From: JBLZUR01 sp048565625
Lineage (GTDB): Bacteria; Pseudomonadota; Alphaproteobacteria; Sphingomonadales; Sphingomonadaceae
NCBI RefSeq assembly: GCF_048565625.1
Contig: NZ_JBLZUR010000002.1
Coordinates: forward strand, 806,001 to 870,000
Direction: 5' to 3'
DNA length: 64,000 nucleotides
Below the pieces are notes generated by a model. The model searched no databases. It was not told where the DNA came from and worked only from the letters and a program-made list of their open reading frames with translations. The translations under genes and the position numbers were made by a program. Position 1 is the stretch's first letter, and each line of letters begins with the position of its first letter. Below, piece by piece: positions 8,288 through 14,762 of this stretch.

Positions 8288-8647
8288 TCAGTCCTTGTCG
8301 CTGTCATAGACCGGCACGAACCCGCCGAAGATCATGCGCTTGCCATCGAATGGCATGTCGCCCATCGCCTTCATCTCAGGGTCGTCCATCATCGCCTTCT
8401 GGCCCGCGTCGCGCACCTCCTTCGACGGCCAGATCACCCAGGAGAAGACGACGTTCTCGCCCTCTTCCGCCTTCACCGCGCGGAAGAAGTCGGTCGTCTT
8501 GCCCTCCGGCACGTCATCGCCCCAGCATTCGACGATCTGCAGCACGCCATGTTTCTTGAAGAAGCCGGCCGCCGCCTTGGCCATCGCGACGTACGCGTCC
8601 TTTCTGTCATGCGGCACCGGAACCAGGAATCCATCGACATAGGTCAT
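8288..8647 (-). CDS. DUF1428 family protein (YbaA-like)
   Basis: This 119-residue protein starts MTYVDGFLVPVPHDRKDAY, with QIVECWGDDVPEGKTTDF, VVFSWVIWPSKEVRDAG and MPFDGKRMIFGGFVP. These are family blocks of DUF1428, a dimeric alpha/beta-barrel (ferredoxin-like) protein family of unknown function. It lies 48 bases downstream of the AHSA1-like gene on the same strand and is probably co-transcribed with it. Such genes commonly travel with SRPBCC, VOC and small HTH regulator genes, as here. Confidence 0.9.
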   Translation of the reverse strand: MTYVDGFLVPVPHDRKDAYVAMAKAAAGFFKKHGVLQIVECWGDDVPEGKTTDFFRAVKAEEGENVVFSWVIWPSKEVRDAGQKAMMDDPEMKAMGDMPFDGKRMIFGGFVPVYDSDKD

Positions 8648-8695
8648 CGTCTCTCTCCTTGTTTATCCCGACGTCCTCCCCCCTTGCGGGGAGGA

Positions 8696-9136
8696 TCACT
8701 CGCCCTCCGCAATCTCCGCGAGCTGGTCCGCCACCTGCCCCCAGCCGGTCTCGAACCCCATCGCCTCGTGCTGCTTGCACGCCTCCTCGGTCCAGTGCCG
8801 TGCGCGGGCGGTGTAGCGGGTGCCGGCGCCCTCTCTCTCGAACGTCGTGATCGCCACCATGAACGGTCCCTGCGGCACCCAGCCCGGCGCCAGCGCATCG
8901 GTGGTCACCAGCCGCTCGTTGGGCACCACCTCCAGGAACACGCCCTCCATCGGCATCTCCTCACCCTCGGGGCTCTTCATCACGATGAAGGACCGCCCGC
9001 CCGGCCGGAGGTCGAACTCGGCGGTCGTGACCTGATAGGGGCGGGGCGCGAACCACTCGGTCGTCCGCTCGGTCCAGATGCGATAGACCAGCTCCGGCGG
9101 CGCGGCGATGAAACGGGTGACGGACAGCTCGAACAT
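8696..9136 (-). CDS. SRPBCC domain protein (AHSA1/CalC-like)
   Basis: The 146-residue product begins MFELSVTRFIAAPPELVYR, followed by IWTERTTEWFAPRP, FDLRPGGRSFIVMKSPEG and MPMEGVFLEVVPNERLV, and ends with GFETGWGQVADQLAEI. This is the START-like AHSA1/Aha1 domain fold, which binds hydrophobic ligands. ATG 9136 is selected over the longer frame because GAGGAGG lies upstream and it overlaps the TGA of the preceding remnant ORF (TGATG), indicating translational coupling. It is divergent from the HxlR regulator at 9315, which probably controls it. Ligand unknown. Confidence 0.87.
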   Translation of the reverse strand: MFELSVTRFIAAPPELVYRIWTERTTEWFAPRPYQVTTAEFDLRPGGRSFIVMKSPEGEEMPMEGVFLEVVPNERLVTTDALAPGWVPQGPFMVAITTFEREGAGTRYTARARHWTEEACKQHEAMGFETGWGQVADQLAEIAEGE

Positions 9137-9258
9137 CACGCGGCCTCCTCTTGGGCGTCCGCCATCGCGGCGGTCATCTTGTCCGCTTTGGATGCCGCGA
9201 GATCGGACACCGGCAGGTTCACGAAGGTCAGCCGTGCGGCTGTCGCTGTGTCGCTCAT
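9136..9258 (-). pseudogene. Remnant of a VOC/glyoxalase-family gene (internal deletion)
   Basis: This 40-codon ORF starts MSDTATAARLTFVNLPVSDL and continues AASKADKMTAAMADAQEEAA. The LTFVNLPVSDLAASK part is the first beta-strand and helix of vicinal-oxygen-chelate proteins, whose next residues are normally FYxALGF. Here the sequence jumps directly to a short Ala-rich tail, so about 100 codons appear to be missing. The ORF has kept its frame and its TGATG overlap with the AHSA1-like gene, and may now serve as a leader peptide for it. Identification rests on one short motif and is moderately sure. Confidence 0.6.
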
Positions 9259-9314
9259 CTCCCTTGCGAATCGATGTTTGACTGTGATGCCGCCTGAACC
9301 TACGTAAAGCAACT

Positions 9315-9995
9315 ATGAAGTCACAAAAAGAAACCAAAGAGTCGCGCCGCCGCTATCATGATGCCTGTGGGGCGGCGCATGGACTGGAACTGATCGGCGA
9401 ACGCTGGGCGCTCCTCGTCCTGCGCGAACTCATGCTTGGGCCAAAGCGGTTCAGCGCCATCCGCGCCGACCTCCCCGGCATCAGCGCCAAGGTTCTGACC
9501 GAGCGGTTGGAGGGGCTGGAGGCGGACGGCCTCGTCATCCGCCGCCAGCTTCCGCCCCCTGCCTCGGCCTGGGTCTACGAGGCGACCGCCTGGGGGCTGG
9601 AGGCGGAACCGATCATGCAGGCACTCGGCCGCTGGGCGGTGCGCTCGCCGAACCACGATCCGACCATGCCGATCAGCCCGGTCTCGCTCCTCCTCTCCTT
9701 CCGCACGATGCTCGATCCGATGCGCGTCGGCGATCTCGACCTCCGCATTGGCTTCCGCTTCCCCACCGACACCTATGTCGGCCACCTGACTCGCGACGGC
9801 TTCGCCATCGCGCGCGGAGATCCCGATGACGCCGACCTGACCCTCATCGGCACCGCGCCCGCGATCGGCGCGCTCGTCCACGGCGGGGTCCCGGTGGAAC
9901 AGAGTGGCGTTACGGTCACCGGCAACATCGACCTCGTCGGCCGCTTCGCCACGCTCTTTCCGCTCCCGCCCAAAGTTGCGACGGGGAACTCGTGA
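9315..9995 (+). CDS. HxlR-type winged-helix transcriptional regulator with C-terminal SCP2-like domain
   Basis: The 226-residue protein has an N-terminal HxlR/MarR-like winged helix: ACGAAHGLELIGERWALLVLRELMLGPKRFSAIRADLPGISAKVLTERL (residues about 12-60, quoted in parts: GERWALLVLREL, GPKRFSAIR, ISAKVLTERL). The C-terminal half resembles a sterol-carrier-protein-2-like ligand domain (DGFAIARGDPDDADLTLIG). It is divergent from the SRPBCC/DUF1428 genes across a 56-base gap and probably represses them. The ATG has only a weak upstream site. Confidence 0.88.
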   Translation: MKSQKETKESRRRYHDACGAAHGLELIGERWALLVLRELMLGPKRFSAIRADLPGISAKVLTERLEGLEADGLVIRRQLPPPASAWVYEATAWGLEAEPIMQALGRWAVRSPNHDPTMPISPVSLLLSFRTMLDPMRVGDLDLRIGFRFPTDTYVGHLTRDGFAIARGDPDDADLTLIGTAPAIGALVHGGVPVEQSGVTVTGNIDLVGRFATLFPLPPKVATGNS

Positions 9996-10080
9996 GGTTG
10001 TGCTGTCCTACACCTCTGTCATTGGGGTAGGCAGAAAAGGCTGGCTGTTCAGCGGATTAGGGGAGGGGGAGCGGGACCCT

Positions 10081-10106
10081 GCGTGAACCGCAACTTTCGC
10101 AACTTA
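10081..10106 (+). repeat. 26-base exact repeat, copy in the sdhB leader
   Basis: The sequence starting GCGTGAACCGCAACTTTCG at 10081 and ending AACTTA at 10106 occurs again, in reverse orientation, at 25908-25933 inside the HTH-protein gene. The flanking bases differ on both sides. A shorter related word (TTCGCAACT) recurs at 10133-10141. It lies about 100 bases upstream of the sdhB start. Confidence 0.9.
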
Positions 10107-10206
10107 TTCAGGAACGCCCCATCTGAGAACCCTTCGCAACTGCGGAAAAGGGTCTTTCGGTCTGCGCGTTCACCCGCTATCGCCCGGTCGATAAAAGGGA
10201 TCGAAG

Positions 10207-10995
10207 ATGGCCGAATTCGCACTTCCGAAGAACTCGAAGATCAAGCCGAAGGGCAAGGTCCACAAGGCGGCGTCCGACGCGAAATCGGTCAAGGCGTTCC
10301 AGGTCTACCGCTACGATCCCGACGCGGGCGAGAACCCGCGCTACGACACCTTCGAGATCGATACCGAGAATTGCGGGCCGATGGTCCTCGACGCGCTCAT
10401 CAAGATGAAGAGCGAGCAGGACCCCTCGCTGACCTTCCGCCGCTCCTGCCGCGAGGGAATCTGCGGCTCCTGCTCGATGAACATCGACGGCAAGAACGGC
10501 CTCGCCTGCACGACGGCGATCGAGGATTGCAAGGGCAAGGACGTCCGCATCACGCCGCTGCCGCATATGGACGTCATCAAGGACCTCGTCCCCGACTTCA
10601 CCCATTTCTACGCACAGTATTCGTCGATCCAGCCCTGGCTGAAGACCGTCTCGCCCGCGCCTTCCGGCAAGGAGCGGTTGCAGTCGCCGGAGGAGCGCAA
10701 CAAGCTTGACGGCCTGTACGAGTGCATCCTCTGCGCCTGCTGCTCGACCTCCTGCCCCAGCTACTGGTGGAACAGCGACAAGTTCCTGGGTCCGGCGATC
10801 CTCCTCCAGGCCTATCGCTGGCTCGCCGACAGCCGCGACGAATATACCGGCGAGCGGCTGGACGAGCTTGAGGACCCGTTCCGCCTCTATCGCTGCCACA
10901 CCATCATGAACTGCGCGAATGTCTGCCCGAAGGGCCTGTCGCCCGCCAAGGCGATCGCGGAGACCAAGAAGCTGCTGGCGGAGCGCCAGATCTGA
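10207..10995 (+). CDS. sdhB: Succinate dehydrogenase iron-sulfur subunit
   Basis: This 262-residue protein carries all three cluster motifs: the 2Fe-2S set CREGICGSCSMNIDGKNG with a following Cys, the 4Fe-4S set CILCACCSTSCP, and the 3Fe-4S set CHTIMNCANVCPKG. It is the electron-transfer subunit of complex II, at the cytoplasmic face of the inner membrane, linking succinate oxidation to ubiquinone. The start ATG follows AAAAGGGATCGAAG. Genes for SdhC, SdhD and SdhA are not upstream; instead an HxlR regulator is. A PaaI-like thioesterase gene follows after 2 bases, forming an operon with zapE. Confidence 0.96.
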   Translation: MAEFALPKNSKIKPKGKVHKAASDAKSVKAFQVYRYDPDAGENPRYDTFEIDTENCGPMVLDALIKMKSEQDPSLTFRRSCREGICGSCSMNIDGKNGLACTTAIEDCKGKDVRITPLPHMDVIKDLVPDFTHFYAQYSSIQPWLKTVSPAPSGKERLQSPEERNKLDGLYECILCACCSTSCPSYWWNSDKFLGPAILLQAYRWLADSRDEYTGERLDELEDPFRLYRCHTIMNCANVCPKGLSPAKAIAETKKLLAERQI

Positions 10996-10997
10996 GC

Positions 10998-11477
10998 GTG
11001 ACGGTGCCGGGCGAGGGTCCTGCCGCCGACGTCCGGGCCCCCTACGCCTTCCCGCTGGCCGAGGATCAGCCCGGCTGGAACCGCTGGGTGCCGGCGCCCG
11101 AAGGCTTCAACGCCATGTTCGGCCCCGTCCTGATCCGTCGGGAAGGGGAGGGGCCTCGCGTCCGGCTTCGTGCCCAGCCCGATCTCGGCTGGATGAACCC
11201 GCGCGGTGTCGGTCATGGCGGCGCGATTGCCGGATATATCGATTCTGTCGGGTTTCTTGCCTGGTACTTCCTCAGCCCCGGCGACTTTCGCGCGGCGACC
11301 GTCGATCTCCAGATCCAGTATCTGGCACCGGTCATCATCGAGAAGCCGGTCGATGCGGTTGTCGAGATCACCAAGGAGACCGGCAAGCTGGTCTTCGCCA
11401 GCGGCCGGATCGAGCAGGAGAACGAGGTTGCGGCAGCCTTCATGATCTGCCTGCGCAAGATCAAGGCGCCGCGATGA
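10998..11477 (+). CDS. PaaI-like hotdog-fold thioesterase
   Basis: The 159-residue product has the hotdog-fold pattern LGWMNPRGVGHGGAIAGYID and TVDLQIQYLAPV, with the G-x-x-HGG signature at the active-site helix. Such proteins hydrolyse acyl-CoA thioesters. The start is GTG, two bases after the sdhB stop, and its TGA overlaps the zapE ATG (ATGA), so it is embedded in the sdhB-zapE operon. The acyl substrate cannot be told from sequence. Confidence 0.85.
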   Translation: MTVPGEGPAADVRAPYAFPLAEDQPGWNRWVPAPEGFNAMFGPVLIRREGEGPRVRLRAQPDLGWMNPRGVGHGGAIAGYIDSVGFLAWYFLSPGDFRAATVDLQIQYLAPVIIEKPVDAVVEITKETGKLVFASGRIEQENEVAAAFMICLRKIKAPR

Positions 11478-12646
11478 CCCGGGTGCTCGCCCGGTACGAC
11501 GCCCTCCTCGCCGCCGGAGAGCTTCGCCCCGACCCCGATCAGCGTGCCGCCGCCGAGCAGTTGGACCGCCTCGCGACCGAACTGGAAGCGCCACCCAGAA
11601 AACTCGGTCTGTTTGAGAGGCTGCGCGGTCACAAGCCGGAACGGCCGCGCGGGCTCTACATGTGGGGCGGGGTCGGTCGCGGCAAGTCGATGCTGATGGA
11701 CCTGTTCGTCGAGTGCGTACAGGTCCCGGCCAAGCGCCGCGTCCATTTCCACGAGTTCATGCTGGAGGTCCACGATCGCCTCCGCGTCGAGCGGGAGAAG
11801 GAGGAGGGCGACCCGATCCCGCCGGTCGCCGCGGCCATCGCCGCCGAGGCCGGCCTGCTCGCCTTCGACGAGATGGTGGTCAACAACATGGCGGACGCGG
11901 CGATCCTCAGCCGGCTGTTCACCGCCCTCATCGACGCGGGCGTGGTCGTCGTCACCACCTCGAACCGCCCGCCGCGCGACCTCTACAAGGACGGGCTCAA
12001 CCGCCAGCTCTTCCTGCCCTTTATCGACCTGATCGAGGCGCGGCTGGATGTGCTCAGCCTCAACGGCCCGACCGACTACCGCCTTCAGCGGCTCGGCGGC
12101 TTTCCCACCTGGTACTGCCCGAACGGCTCCGCTGCGACCGAGGCGCTCAGCCGCGCCTTCTTCCGCCTTACCGACTTCCCGGTGGAAGACCGCGCCCATG
12201 TCCCGTCCGAGGAGATCGCCGTTCCGGGCGGCCGCAAGCTCTTCGTGCCCAAGAGCGTGAAGGGCGTTGCCGTCTTCTCGTTCAAGCGGCTCTGCGCGAA
12301 TGCTCTCGGCGCTGCCGACTATCTGGCGATCGCCCGCCGCTACCACACCGTCATCATCGTCGGCATTCCCCGGCTCGGCCCGGAGAACCGCAACGAGGCC
12401 GCCCGCTTCGTGACGCTGATCGACGAGCTGTACGAGCACAAGACCAAGCTCCTCGCCGCTGCCGATGCCCCGCCCATGCAGCTCTACCCCTCCGGCGACG
12501 GCGCCTTCGAGTTCGAACGCACGGTGAGCCGCCTCATGGAGATGCAGAGCGAAGACTATCTAGCCGCCGGACACGGCGCGAGTTCCGGAGGGGGGGCTGA
12601 TCGGAACTCTGCCAATTTAGCGTCGCAAGTCCGCAAATTCGCCTAA
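11474..12646 (+). CDS. zapE: Cell division protein ZapE (AFG1-like ATPase)
   Basis: This 390-residue P-loop ATPase has Walker A GGVGRGKS at residues 65-72, Walker B LLAFDEMVV, and the sensor region VVTTSNRPPRDLYKDGLNRQ typical of the AFG1/ZapE family. ZapE associates with the Z-ring under stress in Gammaproteobacteria; the mitochondrial homologue is AFG1/LACE1. The ATG overlaps the thioesterase stop by 4 bases. The family-like end is EDYLAAGHGA; here about 20 further residues (SSGGGADRNSANLASQVRKF and one more) follow, possibly due to loss of an original stop. Confidence 0.92.
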   Translation: MTRVLARYDALLAAGELRPDPDQRAAAEQLDRLATELEAPPRKLGLFERLRGHKPERPRGLYMWGGVGRGKSMLMDLFVECVQVPAKRRVHFHEFMLEVHDRLRVEREKEEGDPIPPVAAAIAAEAGLLAFDEMVVNNMADAAILSRLFTALIDAGVVVVTTSNRPPRDLYKDGLNRQLFLPFIDLIEARLDVLSLNGPTDYRLQRLGGFPTWYCPNGSAATEALSRAFFRLTDFPVEDRAHVPSEEIAVPGGRKLFVPKSVKGVAVFSFKRLCANALGAADYLAIARRYHTVIIVGIPRLGPENRNEAARFVTLIDELYEHKTKLLAAADAPPMQLYPSGDGAFEFERTVSRLMEMQSEDYLAAGHGASSGGGADRNSANLASQVRKFA

Positions 12647-12747
12647 TCCTCCGGTTGCCCCTGTTCGCACATGCGGCTAAGCGATCGGCGTTTCTCCGGG
12701 GTGCGTCTCACAGCACCCTTCTACGATGACCTTGAAGGGAAGACGGG

Positions 12748-13710
12748 GTGGCTCGCAAGAAGATCGCGCTGATCGGCGCAGGCAATATCGGCGGCACGCT
12801 GGCGCATCTCGCCGCGACCAAGGAACTCGGCGACGTGGTGCTCTTCGACGTGGTCGAGGGCGTACCCCAGGGCAAGGCGCTGGACCTGTCGCAGTGCGGC
12901 CCGGTCGAGCGGTTCGATGCGAAGATCACCGGCACCAACGACTATGCCGACATCGCCGGTGCTGACGTCATCATCGTCACCGCCGGGGTCGCCCGCAAGC
13001 CGGGGATGAGCCGTGACGACCTGCTCGGCATCAACCTGAAGGTGATGAAGGCGGTTGGCGAAGGGATCAAGAACAACGCCCCCGACGCCTTCGTGATCTG
13101 CATCACCAACCCGCTCGACGCGATGGTCTGGGCGCTGCGCGAGTTCTCCGGCCTGCCGCACAACAAGGTCGTCGGCATGGCCGGCGTGCTGGACTCGGCC
13201 CGCTTCAGCCACTTCCTGGCCGAGGAGTTCAACGTCTCGGTCAAGGACGTGAACACCTTCGTGCTCGGCGGTCATGGCGACACTATGGTGCCGGTGCTGA
13301 AGTACTCGACCATCTCCGGCATTCCCGTGAGCGACCTGATCGCCATGGGCCTGTCCACCAAGGAGAAGGTCGACGAGATCGTGAAGCGCACCCGGGGCGG
13401 CGGCGGCGAGATCGTCGCGTTGCTCAAGACCGGCTCGGCCTTCTACGCGCCGGCCACCAGCGCCATCGCCATGGCCGAGGCCTATCTCCGCGACCAGAAG
13501 CGCATCCTGCCGGCGGCGGCCTATCTGTCGGGCGAGTACGGCGTGAATGACCTTTATGTCGGCGTGCCGGTCCTCTTCGGTGCGGGCGGCGTCGAAAAGA
13601 TCATCGAGGTCAGCCTGGATGACGAGGCCAAGGCCAATCTCCAGGTCTCCGTCGACGCGGTGAAGGAACTTCTGGTCGCCTGCAAGGGCATCGACGAGAG
13701 CCTCGCCTAA
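12748..13710 (+). CDS. mdh: Malate dehydrogenase
   Basis: This 320-residue LDH-like malate dehydrogenase has the NAD-binding motif IGAGNIGGT near residues 7-15, the TAGVARKPGMSRDDLL substrate loop and the catalytic His in LGGHGDTMVP. It interconverts malate and oxaloacetate with NAD in the TCA cycle. The start is GTG with AAGGGAAG about 8 bases upstream. It heads a co-directional block with sucD, sucA, sucB and lpd, the usual alphaproteobacterial arrangement except that sucC is not between mdh and sucD. Confidence 0.96.
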   Translation: MARKKIALIGAGNIGGTLAHLAATKELGDVVLFDVVEGVPQGKALDLSQCGPVERFDAKITGTNDYADIAGADVIIVTAGVARKPGMSRDDLLGINLKVMKAVGEGIKNNAPDAFVICITNPLDAMVWALREFSGLPHNKVVGMAGVLDSARFSHFLAEEFNVSVKDVNTFVLGGHGDTMVPVLKYSTISGIPVSDLIAMGLSTKEKVDEIVKRTRGGGGEIVALLKTGSAFYAPATSAIAMAEAYLRDQKRILPAAAYLSGEYGVNDLYVGVPVLFGAGGVEKIIEVSLDDEAKANLQVSVDAVKELLVACKGIDESLA

Positions 13711-13745
13711 CCACTTCGACCCAAGAACAAGGAAGACCGACCCAC

Positions 13746-14630
13746 ATGTCGATCCTCGTCAACGCGAACACCAAGGTCATTACCCAGGGCTTCACCGGAG
13801 CCCAGGGCACGTTCCACTCCGAACAGGCGATCGCCTACGGCACCAAGGTCGTCGGCGGCGTCACGCCCGGCAAGGGCGGCACCCAGCATATCGGACTGCC
13901 GGTGTTCGACACCGTCAAGGAGGCCGTGAAGGTCACCGGCGCGGACGCCTCGGTTATCTACGTGCCGCCGCCCTTTGCCGCGGACTCGATCCTGGAGGCG
14001 ATCGACGCGGAAGTGCCGCTGGTCGTCTGCATCACCGAGGGTATTCCGGTGCTCGACATGGTGAAGGTGAAGCGCGCGCTCAGCGGTTCCAAGACCCGCC
14101 TGATCGGCCCGAACTGCCCCGGCGTCCTGACGCCGGGCGAGTGCAAGATCGGCATCATGCCGGGTTCGATCTTCTCCAAGGGTTCGGTCGGCGTCGTCAG
14201 CCGCTCCGGCACGCTGACCTATGAGGCGGTGTTCCAGACCACCAACGAGGGCCTCGGCCAGACTACGGCGGTCGGCATCGGCGGCGATCCCGTCAACGGC
14301 ACCAACTTCATCGACGTGCTGGAACTGTTCCTGGCCGACGAGGCGACCAAGTCGATCATCATGATCGGCGAGATCGGCGGCAGCGCCGAGGAAGAGGCCG
14401 CGCAGTTCCTGAAGGACGAGGCGAAGCGCGGCCGCAAGAAGCCGATGGTCGGCTTCATCGCCGGCCGCACGGCGCCTCCGGGGCGCCGCATGGGCCATGC
14501 CGGCGCGATCGTCTCCGGCGGTCAGGGCGGCGCCGAGGACAAGATCGCGGCGATGGAGGAAGCGGGCATCCGCGTCTCCCCCAGCCCCTCCGAGCTCGGA
14601 ATAACTCTGAGTAATGTTCTTAAGGGTTGA
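13746..14630 (+). CDS. sucD: Succinate-CoA ligase subunit alpha
   Basis: The 294-residue protein starts MSILVNANTKVITQGFTGAQ and contains TPGKGG, GPNCPGVLTPGECKIGIMPG, and the phosphohistidine loop RRMGHAGAIVSGG. It forms the CoA-binding, phosphorylated subunit of succinyl-CoA synthetase, converting succinyl-CoA to succinate with nucleotide phosphorylation. It lies 35 bases after mdh. The partner beta subunit gene (sucC) is not in this window and must be elsewhere. Confidence 0.96.
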   Translation: MSILVNANTKVITQGFTGAQGTFHSEQAIAYGTKVVGGVTPGKGGTQHIGLPVFDTVKEAVKVTGADASVIYVPPPFAADSILEAIDAEVPLVVCITEGIPVLDMVKVKRALSGSKTRLIGPNCPGVLTPGECKIGIMPGSIFSKGSVGVVSRSGTLTYEAVFQTTNEGLGQTTAVGIGGDPVNGTNFIDVLELFLADEATKSIIMIGEIGGSAEEEAAQFLKDEAKRGRKKPMVGFIAGRTAPPGRRMGHAGAIVSGGQGGAEDKIAAMEEAGIRVSPSPSELGITLSNVLKG

Positions 14631-14638
14631 ACTTTTCT

Positions 14639-14665
14639 CGGGCGGGGACCAGATGGCCCCGCCCG
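14639..14665 (+). terminator. Strong hairpin in the sucD-sucA gap
   Basis: A perfect 9-base stem CGGGCGGGG / CCCCGCCCG encloses a 9-base loop. No run of T follows, so it may act as a transcript-stabilising or partial attenuation structure between sucD and the sucA-sucB-lpd genes rather than a full terminator. Confidence 0.5.
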
Positions 14666-14762
14666 AACACTATTAACCCGGTGTAGATTTCTGTGGCGGA
14701 TGCGGCACGCCACCAGCGAAGCCCGGTCGCGATCGGGCACGCGACACGGCGAGGACGACGAC

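Noticed and set aside
10919..11473. N-terminal extension of zapE to 10919
   Set aside because: This frame runs through sdhB and the thioesterase gene; ATG 11474 with a 4-base overlap is the natural start.
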